DNA from: Xanthobacteraceae bacterium
GTDB taxonomy: Bacteria; Pseudomonadota; Alphaproteobacteria; Rhizobiales; Xanthobacteraceae
Reading direction: 5' to 3'
Length of the DNA stretch: 21,029 bases
Assembly: GCA_030039655.1 (NCBI GenBank)
Contig: JASHVC010000797.1
Location: forward strand, 1 to 21,029
Part shown: positions 8,096-15,083 of the stretch, piece after piece
Layout: each line of letters starts with the position of its first letter
Numbering within the stretch: the first letter of the stretch is position 1
Program-made: the position numbers and the translations under genes
Notes under the pieces: generated by a model
Database searches by the model: none
What the model was told of the DNA's origin: nothing
The model's input: only the letters and a program-made list of their open reading frames with translations

Positions 8096-9109
8096 ATGAA
8101 GCGTCTTTTGCTCGTGCTCTTTACCCTTGCCATCGCGGTGCCGGCGCAAGCGCAGGACAAGCTGGTCGTCAGTATCTGGGGTGGCAGCTGGCGCGATCTC
8201 GTCGCCGATACGGTAGCGAAGAAATTCACCGCCAAAACCGGCGTGCCGGTGGACTTTATTACCGGTGGCACGATCGATCGCCTCAACAAAGCGCGGCTTG
8301 CCAAGGACAACCCGGAAAGCGACATCACCTTCACGACGTCCCATGTCGGCTGGCTCTACGCGAACGGCGGCCTGTTCGAGAAGCTCGACCTCGCCAAGAT
8401 CCCGAACGCGAGCAATCTCGTCGACGAAGCACGCTTTAGTCCGTTTCATCTCGGCAGCTGGGCCTACATCTACACGATCGGCTATCGCAACGACCTGATC
8501 AAAGACATTAAGTTTGGCACCTGGAATGATCTTTGGAGCCCGGAACTGAAGGGCAAGATCGCGGCTCCCGATTTCGATCCAAGCCACCTGATCGTCGTCG
8601 CCGCTATCTTGGCAGGCGGCGACGCGGAGCATTGGCAAGTGGGCCAAGACAAGCTCAAAGCATTGAAGCCGAATTTCAAGGCCTTCTATTCCGACGACGC
8701 CAACAGCCAACAATTGCTGGCGAGTGGTGAGACGCCGGTGCAGGACGTTCTTTCGATGAACGCCTATTACATGATCGGGCAGGGCTCGCCGATTACCGTG
8801 GACATTCCCAAAGAGGGGGGTGTCCTTGGCGTGGACGCGGTGGCGATCATGAGCGGGTCGAAGAAGGCCGATCTCGCCTACAAGTTCATCAACACTCTCT
8901 ACGAGCCGGACGTTCAGGCCGATATAGCAAAGCAGAAGAAGGGCAGCCCGGTGGTGACCAATGCCAAGCTCGATCCCGATCTCGCCAAGCTTCCGGGCGT
9001 CTTCACTTCGCCGGCACAATGGAAGCAGCAGATCGTCATCGACCCGAAGCTGCGCGCCGAGAAGCTGCCGGAATGGCGCAAGTGGTTCTCTGAAAACATC
9101 ATGAACTGA
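8096..9109 (+). CDS. ABC transporter extracellular substrate-binding protein, PotD / PhnS-like (family 1)
   Basis: 337 residues with a clear Sec signal, MKRLLLVLFTLAIAVPAQAQ, cleaved after AQA. The mature protein begins DKLVVSIWGGSWRD, then FTAKTGVPVDFITGG, the pattern of type-II periplasmic binding proteins that serve Pot (polyamine), Phn (2-aminoethylphosphonate) and Fbp-type importers. FGTWNDLWSPELKGKIAAPD (about 142-161) is a typical hinge-region landmark of this group, and the tail PEWRKWFSENI is usual too. An AGGAG ribosome binding site precedes the ATG. It is the first gene of a four-gene operon with two permeases and an ATPase. The ligand cannot be read from the sequence: polyamines, aminophosphonates and other small organic compounds are all possible. 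Confidence 0.85.
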   Translation: MKRLLLVLFTLAIAVPAQAQDKLVVSIWGGSWRDLVADTVAKKFTAKTGVPVDFITGGTIDRLNKARLAKDNPESDITFTTSHVGWLYANGGLFEKLDLAKIPNASNLVDEARFSPFHLGSWAYIYTIGYRNDLIKDIKFGTWNDLWSPELKGKIAAPDFDPSHLIVVAAILAGGDAEHWQVGQDKLKALKPNFKAFYSDDANSQQLLASGETPVQDVLSMNAYYMIGQGSPITVDIPKEGGVLGVDAVAIMSGSKKADLAYKFINTLYEPDVQADIAKQKKGSPVVTNAKLDPDLAKLPGVFTSPAQWKQQIVIDPKLRAEKLPEWRKWFSENIMN

Positions 9110-9162
9110 TGCGACAGCGGCCGGCCATGGGTGAGTCTGCGGCCTTGCCGGCCCCGTTGTGA
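9109..9162 (+). other. 17-codon reading frame bridging binding-protein and permease genes
   Basis: ATG at 9109 overlaps the last base of the binding-protein stop (TGATG), and the frame reads MRQRPAMGESAALPAPL before a TGA at 9160-9162 that overlaps the GTG start of the permease (GTGA). It has no ribosome binding site of its own. It could be a coupling peptide, a chance frame, or the true permease N-terminus split off by a one-base change. See the finding on this region. Confidence 0.35.
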
Positions 9163-10010
9163 AGGCACAACCGTTCCTCCGCAGCTTCGTCACGCCCGCG
9201 GCGCTGTGCGCCTTTGGCTTTCTGGCGGCGATGGCCGCCGTGCTGCAATACAGCGTCCGCGCCTTCGTTCCCGGCTCGCTGGAGCCAGGCGGATTTACGC
9301 TTGCGAATTTCGCCGACCTGCTCAAGCCGCTCTACGCGCGCGTCTTTGTTGACACGGTCTGGATTTGCTTCCTGACGGCGGTCTTTACCTTGGTGATCGG
9401 CTATCCGCTGGCCTACGCGCTGGTGCATGTGCGCAACAGGTTTGCCAAAGCCTTCATCTTGATCACGGTGATTACGCCGCTGTTCCTCGGCGAGGTGGTG
9501 CGCACCTATTCGTGGATTATCGTGCTCGGCAATAACGGCTTCATCAATTCGATGCTGCTGGAGCTCGGCCTCATCGCGCAGCCCATCCAGTTCATGTTTA
9601 CAAAATTCGGCGTGGTGGTCGCGCTGGTGCACGTCACTATGCCGGTAATGGTCATTATTCTCGCGGCGGCGCTGTCGCATATCGACCGCAACTACTTGCG
9701 GGCCGCCGAAAGCCTGGGAGCCGGACCGGTCCGCGCCTTCGCCACGGTCACCTTGCCGTTATCGATGCCGGGTATCGTTGCCGGTATCACCACAGCCTTT
9801 GCCTGGACCTTCAGTGCTTTTGCCACGCCGCAACTGATCGGCGGCGGCCGGGTGAATATGATCTCGAACTTGGTGTATCAGCTCGGCTTTGCGAGCTTTG
9901 ATTTTCCATTCGCGGCAAGCCTGTGCGCGGCCGGGCTGGCGCTGGTGGCGGTCATTCTTTGGCTGACGCGGCTCGCGATGCGTCCGCTGGAACGGATGGG
10001 GCTACACTGA
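9159..10010 (+). CDS. ABC transporter permease, PotB-like
   Basis: 283 residues with about six membrane segments. It carries the EAA loop that docks the ATPase, NYLRAAESLGAGPVRAFATV followed by TLPLSMPGI (about 177-205), diagnostic of binding-protein-dependent inner-membrane permeases. A long periplasmic stretch after the first helix (RAFVPGSLEPGGFTLANF) is usual for the PotB/PhnU group. The start used is the GTG at 9159; it has no good ribosome binding site and overlaps the stop of a 17-codon frame in the preceding gap, so the N-terminus is uncertain by some 15 residues. It lies 49 nt after the binding-protein gene and overlaps the next permease by one base. Confidence 0.85.
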   Translation: MKAQPFLRSFVTPAALCAFGFLAAMAAVLQYSVRAFVPGSLEPGGFTLANFADLLKPLYARVFVDTVWICFLTAVFTLVIGYPLAYALVHVRNRFAKAFILITVITPLFLGEVVRTYSWIIVLGNNGFINSMLLELGLIAQPIQFMFTKFGVVVALVHVTMPVMVIILAAALSHIDRNYLRAAESLGAGPVRAFATVTLPLSMPGIVAGITTAFAWTFSAFATPQLIGGGRVNMISNLVYQLGFASFDFPFAASLCAAGLALVAVILWLTRLAMRPLERMGLH

Positions 10011-10825
10011 TGCCCCGCTCGTGGCTCCAGCGGCTCCTTCGGCTTGGCGGGACGCTCGCCGTGTTGGCGATCCTCGGCTTCCTGCTGTTGCCGGCCGTGG
10101 TGGTGGCGCTGGCGGCGTTTAACGACAGCGCGCTGCTCGCGTTTCCGCCGCACGCGTGGTCCTTGCGCTGGTTCGCCCGGGCCGTGGAATATCGCGATTT
10201 TCAGGAGGGGCTGCGCAACGGCCTGATTGTCACCGGCTGGGCCTCCGCTATCGCGCTCGTAGTTGGCGCTGCCTTCGCGTTTGCCATCGATCACTACGAG
10301 TTTCGCCTCAAGGCGCCGATTGAGGCCGTGCTGCTGTCACCGCTGTTCGTTCCCCATTTCACGGTAGGCCTCGGATTTCTGATCCTCGCCGCGCAGATCG
10401 GCCTGGCGCGCACCTATACGATCGTGGTCGTTTGTCACGTGGTCTTGGTTCTACCGTTCGTGCTGCGCAGCGTTTACGTCTCGTTGCGTAATCTCGATCA
10501 GCGGCTTGAGCTGGCGGCGGCAAGCCTTGGCGCGCCACCGCTCCGAGTGCTCACCACGATCACGTTGCCGCTGCTGCTGCCGGGGCTGGTCAGCGGCTGG
10601 CTGTTTGCCGCCATCCTGTCGTTCAACGAATTCACCGCATCGCTGTTTGTCACCGCACAACGAACCCAGACCTTGCCGGTCGTGATGTACAATTACGTGC
10701 GCGAATATGCCGATCCCTCGATGGCCGCGCTGTCGGTGATCTACATCATCGCTACTGCGACCCTGCTTACGCTCGCCAACACGTTCTTCGGCCTTAACAA
10801 AATCCTCAATGTCACGGAGCACTGA
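10010..10825 (+). CDS. ABC transporter permease, PotC-like
   Basis: 271 residues and about six membrane segments. The start is the ATG at 10010, which overlaps the preceding stop codon (TGATG) and gives a standard PotC-type N-terminus: a basic start (MPRSWLQRLLRLGG) running into the first helix. The EAA loop reads LELAAASLGAPPLRVLTTIT then LPLLLPGLVSG (about 165-195). FNDSALLAFPPHAWSLRWFA (about 38-57) matches the landmark that follows the first helix in PotC/PhnV permeases. It should form the heterodimeric channel with the preceding permease. It overlaps the ATPase gene by 17 nt. An open upstream extension in this frame lies wholly inside the previous gene and was not used. Confidence 0.87.
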   Translation: MPRSWLQRLLRLGGTLAVLAILGFLLLPAVVVALAAFNDSALLAFPPHAWSLRWFARAVEYRDFQEGLRNGLIVTGWASAIALVVGAAFAFAIDHYEFRLKAPIEAVLLSPLFVPHFTVGLGFLILAAQIGLARTYTIVVVCHVVLVLPFVLRSVYVSLRNLDQRLELAAASLGAPPLRVLTTITLPLLLPGLVSGWLFAAILSFNEFTASLFVTAQRTQTLPVVMYNYVREYADPSMAALSVIYIIATATLLTLANTFFGLNKILNVTEH

Positions 10826-11915
10826 CATAGGCGGCGACGATGCGGTGCGCTTCGATCGCGTCAGCAAGCGATTCGGCGCGGTGGTCGCGCTGCATGAGAT
10901 TTCGCTGTCGATCAGGCGTGGGGAGTTCATGACTCTCCTTGGGCCGTCGGGGTGCGGAAAGACGACGGTGCTCAATCTTATCGCGGGCTTCTTCAGTCCG
11001 GACGGAGGTGAAATTCGCATCGGCCGCGAGCGAGTGAACGACGTGCCTCCGTACCAGCGTGAAGCCGGCATGATGTTTCAGAACTATGCGCTGTTCCCCC
11101 ACATGACGGTCGCCGCTAATATCGCCTATGGGCTCAAGGCGCGGCACGTGCCGCCGCCGGAGATTGCCCGCCGCGTGGGCGAGGCGCTCACTCTCGTAAG
11201 GCTCTCCGGCTATGAGGATCGCAAGCCGCGCGAATTGTCCGGTGGGCAGCAGCAGCGGGTCGCGCTGGCGCGCGCTCTGGTGATTAATCCCAAGGTGTTG
11301 CTGCTCGATGAGCCGTTCTCTGCGCTCGACAAGAACCTGCGCGCCTCCATGCAGGTGGAGCTGCGCGAGATTCAACGAAAGCTCGGAGTGACAACCGTCT
11401 TCGTGACCCATGACCAAAGTGAAGCTTTGAGTCTGTCCGACCGGATTGCGGTGATGTCGGAGGGGCGCATTTGCCAAGTCGGTACGCCGGAGGAAATCTA
11501 CCGCAGGCCGTGCGAGCGTTTCGTCGCATCGTTCGTCGGCGACGCCAATGTGCTGCGCGGCTGCCTTGACCGTATCGATGGCGCGCAGGCGATCGTGGCT
11601 GTGGGGGCGCTGCGCATCAAAGTGCCGTCGGGCCCGCTGGTAGGCGTCGGCGCTTCCGATTCGGTGGATTTGTTCTTCCGGCCTGAGCAACTTTTGTTGA
11701 TCGATTCAGGTGAGCGTTGCGCCGGCACTGGTACTGTCGCGGCGCAGGTCTATCAGGGCGGGCACGTAGACGTGTATGTCGATTGCGCGGACTCATCCTG
11801 CGGCCGCCTGTTGGCGCGCCTATCAGGGCCGCAAGCGACGGCGCTCTGGCCAGTGGGAACGCGGGTCGGCATCGCGGTCACCGCCGACGAGGCCGTGGCC
11901 TTTCCGGTCGCGTAG
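10809..11915 (+). CDS. ABC transporter ATP-binding protein, PotA-like
   Basis: 368 residues. All catalytic motifs are present: Walker A GPSGCGKTT (45-53), Q-loop Gln91 in MMFQNYALFPHMTV, signature LSGGQQQR (143-150), Walker B LLLDEPFSALD (164-174) and switch histidine 201 in FVTHDQ. A C-terminal extension (about 240-368) with SFVGDANVLRG and FFRPEQLLLI is the TOBE regulatory domain of the PotA/FbpC/MalK group. It energises the two permeases encoded just upstream and overlaps the second by 17 nt, which suggests translational coupling. Strong family assignment; the transported compound is unknown. The gene ends just before a stable hairpin at 11935-11965. Confidence 0.92.
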   Translation: MSRSTDIGGDDAVRFDRVSKRFGAVVALHEISLSIRRGEFMTLLGPSGCGKTTVLNLIAGFFSPDGGEIRIGRERVNDVPPYQREAGMMFQNYALFPHMTVAANIAYGLKARHVPPPEIARRVGEALTLVRLSGYEDRKPRELSGGQQQRVALARALVINPKVLLLDEPFSALDKNLRASMQVELREIQRKLGVTTVFVTHDQSEALSLSDRIAVMSEGRICQVGTPEEIYRRPCERFVASFVGDANVLRGCLDRIDGAQAIVAVGALRIKVPSGPLVGVGASDSVDLFFRPEQLLLIDSGERCAGTGTVAAQVYQGGHVDVYVDCADSSCGRLLARLSGPQATALWPVGTRVGIAVTADEAVAFPVA

Positions 11916-11934
11916 CCGCGCCGGACACGCAGCG

Positions 11935-11965
11935 GAGAGCCCCGGCGGCGTGCGCCGAGGCTCTC
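11935..11965. terminator. Stable hairpin between convergent genes, probable terminator
   Basis: Inverted repeat: GAGAGCC / GGCTCTC (7 bp), one C-A mismatch, then CGGCG / CGCCG (5 bp) around a GCGTG loop. It lies 20 nt after the ATPase stop and 21 nt before the stop of the convergent small secreted protein gene, so it could end transcription from both sides. No T-tract follows on either strand, so it may be a Rho-assisted end or mRNA 3'-stabiliser rather than a classical intrinsic terminator. Confidence 0.55.
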
Positions 11966-11986
11966 ACGTCACGCTCAGCAGCGCAC

Positions 11987-12322
11987 TCAGCGACCGATTT
12001 GGCGGCTAACAGCGTTTTCCTGCTGATTAAGCGCGCGATGCTCGGCTGGGGTCAGATGGCTATGATTTAGCCCAGCCATGACGCGCTCTTCGTGACGGAT
12101 GGCGCGATCCTCGCTATGCAGCGCGCGGGCCCGCCAGGGGGTGATTTCGCCGCGGCGCAGTTCGCCATTGATGCGCCGATTCTGATTCGCTAGCCGGTCG
12201 TTGACCTGGACGCGCCACGGATGGCTGCGCTGCCATGGCGTGCTCGCCGAAGCCGCGCCGACCGTGCCGCCGATCATCGCGAGGCCGATTGCAAGTGTGA
12301 TTGCCCTCTTGGTGAAGCTCAT
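11987..12322 (-). CDS. Small secreted hypothetical protein, Gln/Asn/Arg-rich
   Basis: 111 residues. The ATG at 12322 is preceded by AGGAGGAAG at ideal spacing and starts a clear Sec signal, MSFTKRAITLAIGLAMIGG, cleaved near ASAS (about 27). The mature part is small, basic and polar: VNDRLANQNRRINGELRRGE, then ITPWRARALHSEDRAIRHEE, then a tail of LTPAEHRALNQQENAVSRQI. The two halves look like repeated helix pairs of the type L-T/I-x-x-x-A-x-x-L-x-x-x-x-x-x-I. Similar small proteins of unknown function are common in Bradyrhizobium and Burkholderia. An in-frame extension to 12382 exists but would bury the signal sequence, so it was not used. Function unknown; an envelope role is only a guess. 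Confidence 0.75.
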   Translation of the reverse strand: MSFTKRAITLAIGLAMIGGTVGAASASTPWQRSHPWRVQVNDRLANQNRRINGELRRGEITPWRARALHSEDRAIRHEERVMAGLNHSHLTPAEHRALNQQENAVSRQIGR

Positions 12323-12459
12323 GACTTCCTCCTGTCGCCGCAGAGACCGCATCGACGATTGCCGATGGGTTGCGGTCTTCAAATGCAGGAAGAATACGCA
12401 GCTGCCATGAACTCGCCCTGAGCCGACGGTTCAAACTCCATTCATGCACATTAAATCGC

Positions 12460-12497
12460 GGTAATCCGCCGCGGTTGCACCGCTGCGACGGATTACC
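12460..12497. terminator. Nested inverted repeat downstream of the VOC gene
   Basis: Outer arms GGTAATCCG (12460-12468) and CGGATTACC (12489-12497) are a perfect 9-bp pair. Inside them GCGGT (12471-12475) and ACCGC (12479-12483) form a second perfect stem with a TGC loop. The element begins 27 nt after the stop of the minus-strand VOC gene and lies upstream of the small secreted protein gene, so it most likely ends VOC transcription. Read on the minus strand, only a short ATTTAA follows, so termination by U-tract is not obvious. An operator for the downstream gene is the alternative. Confidence 0.45.
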
Positions 12498-12523
12498 TGC
12501 AGCGCTAGCGTCGGCTGCTCGGT

Positions 12524-12925
12524 TCAGGCCGCTTTATACTTGGCGTCGCGGTCGAGCAATTCGATGGACACGCCCTCGGGTGCGCGGATGAAGCACACCC
12601 GCACGCCGGGCCGCACCGTCGTCGGCTCGCGGGTGAATTCAACGCCCTTGGCTTTCAGGTCGGCAGCGATCGCGTCGATGCCGCTGACGGTGAGTCCGAA
12701 GTGATCGAGACCGCGGTACGGAATGGTCGGAGCAGCGTTGGTGCCGTCGCCGGTGGCCACGGGCGCGATGAAAATGTTGGCGCCCCCGACTTTCAGATCG
12801 ATGCGCGGCTTGCCTTCCTGCATGGTGCGAATGATCTCGGCGCCGAGATTCTTTTCGAACCACTGCGCCATTCCTTCGGGATTGGTGGTGCGCAGATGAA
12901 TGTGGTCCCAGGTGAATTTGGCCAT
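12524..12925 (-). CDS. VOC-family (glyoxalase/bleomycin-resistance fold) protein
   Basis: 133 residues, the usual length of a single-unit vicinal-oxygen-chelate protein with two beta-alpha-beta-beta-beta modules. The first module opens WDHIHLRTTNPEGMAQWFEK (His8, His10) and the second RGLDHFGLTVSGIDAIAADL (His75); the protein ends with APEGVSIELLDRD (Glu122). His8, His75 and Glu122 fall at the positions of metal ligands in glyoxalase I and extradiol-dioxygenase relatives, so a metal site is likely. The ATG at 12925 has GGGAGAG upstream. It shares strand with a glutathione S-transferase gene upstream and may be part of a detoxification set. Specific substrate unknown; lactoylglutathione lyase is one candidate but should not be assumed. 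Confidence 0.82.
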   Translation of the reverse strand: MAKFTWDHIHLRTTNPEGMAQWFEKNLGAEIIRTMQEGKPRIDLKVGGANIFIAPVATGDGTNAAPTIPYRGLDHFGLTVSGIDAIAADLKAKGVEFTREPTTVRPGVRVCFIRAPEGVSIELLDRDAKYKAA

Positions 12926-12955
12926 GACTTTCTCTCCCTGTGCTGTCCTTCACGC

Positions 12956-13066
12956 GTCATGCGCGGGCTTGACCCGCGCATCCGTACGAACTTGCCGTAA
13001 GTTAAGAATTGTCCGAGTGCGCGTATGCGCAGCAAGGATCGCCGGGGGTCAAGCCCGGCGATGACG
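12956..13066. repeat. REP-like palindromic doublet (inverted pair)
   Basis: Two copies of one palindrome in opposite orientation. Unit 1 has perfect 9-bp arms ATGCGCGGG (12959-12967) and CCCGCGCAT (12973-12981) around CTTGA. Unit 2 has perfect 9-bp arms ATCGCCGGG (13038-13046) and CCCGGCGAT (13054-13062). Read on the minus strand unit 2 shows the same order as unit 1: GTCAT, arm, GGGCTTGACCC, arm, ATCC. The pair fills the gap between the VOC and glutathione S-transferase genes. This layout is that of a bacterial interspersed mosaic element; similar GGGCTTGACCC-centred repeats are abundant in rhizobial genomes. Confidence 0.75.
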
Positions 13067-13071
13067 AACTG

Positions 13072-13686
13072 TTACACCTTGACCTTCTCATCCTCCGCCA
13101 CGCGGCCGACGGCGGGCCGTTTGAGCATGCGATCCTTAAACGCAGTGTAGTTCTTCAGCTCTGCCATGGGCAGCTCGCGGCGTACGCCCCAGGCGTAGAA
13201 CACGAAGCCGTAAGGATCGAGGACCGAATAGCGATCGGAGAACCATTCGCGGTTCGCCAGCATGCCGTCGATCTGCTTCAGGTAGCCGTGGAACGTCTTC
13301 AGCCCCGCCTCTTTGATCCCCGGGAAGGCGCTGGTGTCGGCCGTGTAGCGCTCGGGCCGGCCGACGTGGGCGTGCGCCGGATGTACGCTCGAGGCAAAGA
13401 AGCCGATCAGCGAAAGCGCTTTCGCTTCCGCCGTGGCGTCCTTCGGCCAGAGGCCGAACCGCTTGCCGAGGTAAGGCAGAATGGCGGTGTTCTCGGTGAG
13501 CGGCTCGCCGTTGTCGAGGCGCAGCGCCGGCACCCGCCCCAGCGGATTGATCTTGAGGTAGGCTTCGGTGCGCTGCTCACCCTCGGCGAGATTGACCTTC
13601 TTGGCGTCGTACTTCTCGCCGGTCTCCTCGAGCACGATATGCGCCGCCATCGAGCACGCACCCGGACCGTAATAAAGCGTCAACAT
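13072..13686 (-). CDS. Glutathione S-transferase
   Basis: 204 residues, standard cytosolic GST length. The thioredoxin-like N-domain opens MLTLYYGPGACSMAAHIVLE, with Cys11 and Ser12 at the catalytic position of bacterial beta-class enzymes; it goes on to NPLGRVPAL (48-55, with the cis-proline) and LTENTAILPYL (63-73), which binds the gamma-glutamyl part of glutathione. The C-terminal helical domain includes SDRYSVLDPYGFVFYAWG, the usual helix-6 N-capping region. The start at 13686 was chosen because the GST fold begins there and GGAGGGAGA precedes it; an open upstream extension to 13872 is not GST-like. It conjugates or isomerises electrophilic compounds using glutathione in the cytoplasm. 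It diverges from a flavin monooxygenase gene. Confidence 0.88.
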   Translation of the reverse strand: MLTLYYGPGACSMAAHIVLEETGEKYDAKKVNLAEGEQRTEAYLKINPLGRVPALRLDNGEPLTENTAILPYLGKRFGLWPKDATAEAKALSLIGFFASSVHPAHAHVGRPERYTADTSAFPGIKEAGLKTFHGYLKQIDGMLANREWFSDRYSVLDPYGFVFYAWGVRRELPMAELKNYTAFKDRMLKRPAVGRVAEDEKVKV

Positions 13687-13919
13687 TCGCGAAGTCTCCC
13701 TCCAAATATCCGCTGCACGATTTTCGTGCGCGCCAATCGTTCGCCAGCGGACATTATACTGGCGTAAAGGCTCCGTGGAGTCAGGCAGTAGAGATTTCCG
13801 ACGCTCGAGGTGAGCCCTGAAGTCCCGGTGTGGCCGGCACCGGACGGCTAAGCTATGGTGGCTCCGCCGCATAGAGACTTACGCGCAGAAGTTTTGGGAA
13901 GAGTGCCAGGGAAGAACAC
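13687..13919. promoter_or_regulatory. Divergent promoter region, GST versus flavin monooxygenase
   Basis: 233 bp between two start codons facing away from each other, so promoters for both must lie here. A small inverted repeat, CCGGTG (13825-13830) and CACCGG (13838-13843), sits near the middle and could be an operator, but short GC palindromes arise by chance in this genome. No -35/-10 pair is convincing. Confidence 0.3.
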
Positions 13920-15059
13920 ATGATCAAGAAATTCCATGTCCTTTACGTCGGCCAGATCGAGCTCGACAATGTCGGGCTTTCCGGCACTCCGGCCAACGAT
14001 CGGCGCTATTCCGACGAGCGGCTGCGTGAGGCATTTTTCACCGCGCGCGACATCGCGCAACTCATGGACGAACTCGGCTTCGACGTGTTGTGGACCGCCG
14101 AGCATCATTTCCAGCGCGAAGGCTACGAGGTTTTTCCCAACCTGATTCAGCTCGGGCTTTGGCTCGCGACGCAAACCAAGCGGCTGAAGTTCGGATGCGC
14201 CTTCAACGTATTGCCGATGTGGCACCCGATCCGCTTGGCGGAAGATTACGCCATGGCAGATATCGTCACCGACGGCCGCGTCGTCATGGGCGTCGGCCGC
14301 GGCTATCACACCCGCGAGGTCGAGAGTTTTGGCGCGCCACTGCTCGACGCGGAAAAAAACCGCGAGCTGTTCGAGGAGCAGCTTCAGCTCATGCTGAAGT
14401 GCTTCAATGACCAGCAGTTCCACCATAAGGGCAAATTTTATGAGGCGCCGCCGCCGGTCGAATATCGCGGCTATAAGCTGACCGACATCACCATGGTGCC
14501 GCGGCCGAAGCATCTGCCGGTGGAAGTCTGGATGCCGATCGCCAGCGGCAAGACCATCGACATGATGGCGCGCTATGGGCTCAAGGGCATGGTGACGCTC
14601 AACGGCGAGAAAATTCTCGACGACGTCATTCGCGCGTTTCATGAAGCCTGCAAGAAGCACGGCCGGCCCAATACGCTCGGCGAAGACATGATCTGGGGCG
14701 CGGGCGTCTATCTCGCCAATAGCCGTGAGGAGGCGATCCGCCGCCTTGAGCCGGCCCACGATGAACGTTTCAAATGGTTCGCACCGTTCGGCTTCGTGCG
14801 CTATGCGGACGAGCACGGCCGCACCTGGGGCTCGCCTGGCGCGCCAACGACCGTGCCCAAGCTTGCCGAAGGCGTGAAGCAAAAAGCCTGGTTCTGCGGT
14901 CCGCCCAAAGAGGTGATCGACGGCATCAAGTCGGTCGCGGCAAAATATCCGGGGCTGCAGGATTTCATGATCCACTGGGCCGAAGGCCTTTCGCCCAAGG
15001 AATTCAAAGAGCAACTACGCTGGTTCGCCAAGGACGTGATGCCGGCGTTCAGGTCGTAG
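13920..15059 (+). CDS. LLM-class flavin-dependent oxidoreductase (bacterial luciferase-like)
   Basis: 379 residues, a TIM-barrel enzyme using reduced FMN (or F420) to oxygenate or reduce organic compounds. Characteristic landmarks are ELGFDVLWTAEHHF (51-64), then WHPIRLAEDYAMADIVTDGR (101-120) leading into VVMGVGRGY (121-129), the family signature, and PRPKHLPVEVWMPIASG (about 196-212) near the flavin phosphate site. The ATG at 13920 follows AGGGAAG. In bacteria with no F420 pathway these enzymes are FMN-dependent, often with a separate flavin reductase, and none is seen nearby. It converges on the low-GC methyltransferase gene with 24 nt between the stops. Its divergent partner is a glutathione S-transferase, a pairing that suggests xenobiotic or secondary-metabolite breakdown. 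Exact substrate unknown. Confidence 0.88.
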   Translation: MIKKFHVLYVGQIELDNVGLSGTPANDRRYSDERLREAFFTARDIAQLMDELGFDVLWTAEHHFQREGYEVFPNLIQLGLWLATQTKRLKFGCAFNVLPMWHPIRLAEDYAMADIVTDGRVVMGVGRGYHTREVESFGAPLLDAEKNRELFEEQLQLMLKCFNDQQFHHKGKFYEAPPPVEYRGYKLTDITMVPRPKHLPVEVWMPIASGKTIDMMARYGLKGMVTLNGEKILDDVIRAFHEACKKHGRPNTLGEDMIWGAGVYLANSREEAIRRLEPAHDERFKWFAPFGFVRYADEHGRTWGSPGAPTTVPKLAEGVKQKAWFCGPPKEVIDGIKSVAAKYPGLQDFMIHWAEGLSPKEFKEQLRWFAKDVMPAFRS

Positions 15060-15083
15060 GGCGCGCCAGCGAAAGCGATCGCG

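Noticed and set aside
7928..9325. 465-codon open frame on the minus strand
   Set aside because: It lies opposite the well-supported binding-protein gene and the first part of the permease gene, has no family features and is rich in residues expected from antisense reading of GC-rich codons.
10812..11690. 292-codon open frame on the minus strand
   Set aside because: Antisense of the ATPase gene, which has all ABC motifs; the frame is His/Arg-rich with no recognisable domain.
13009..13767. 252-codon open frame on the plus strand
   Set aside because: Antisense of the glutathione S-transferase gene and overlapping the REP-like doublet; no protein-like features.
13825..13843. CCGGTG / CACCGG palindrome as a regulator-binding site
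   Set aside because: Six GC-rich pairs are expected by chance at this base composition, and no regulator gene is nearby; kept only as a note in the promoter-region entry.
13687..13872. 62-codon upstream extension of the glutathione S-transferase
   Set aside because: The GST fold begins exactly at the ATG at 13686 with its own GGAGGGAGA; the extension is Arg/His-rich and covers the divergent promoter region.
13848..15014. 388-codon open frame on the minus strand
   Set aside because: Antisense of the LLM flavin enzyme gene, whose plus-strand protein has clear family motifs and a ribosome binding site.
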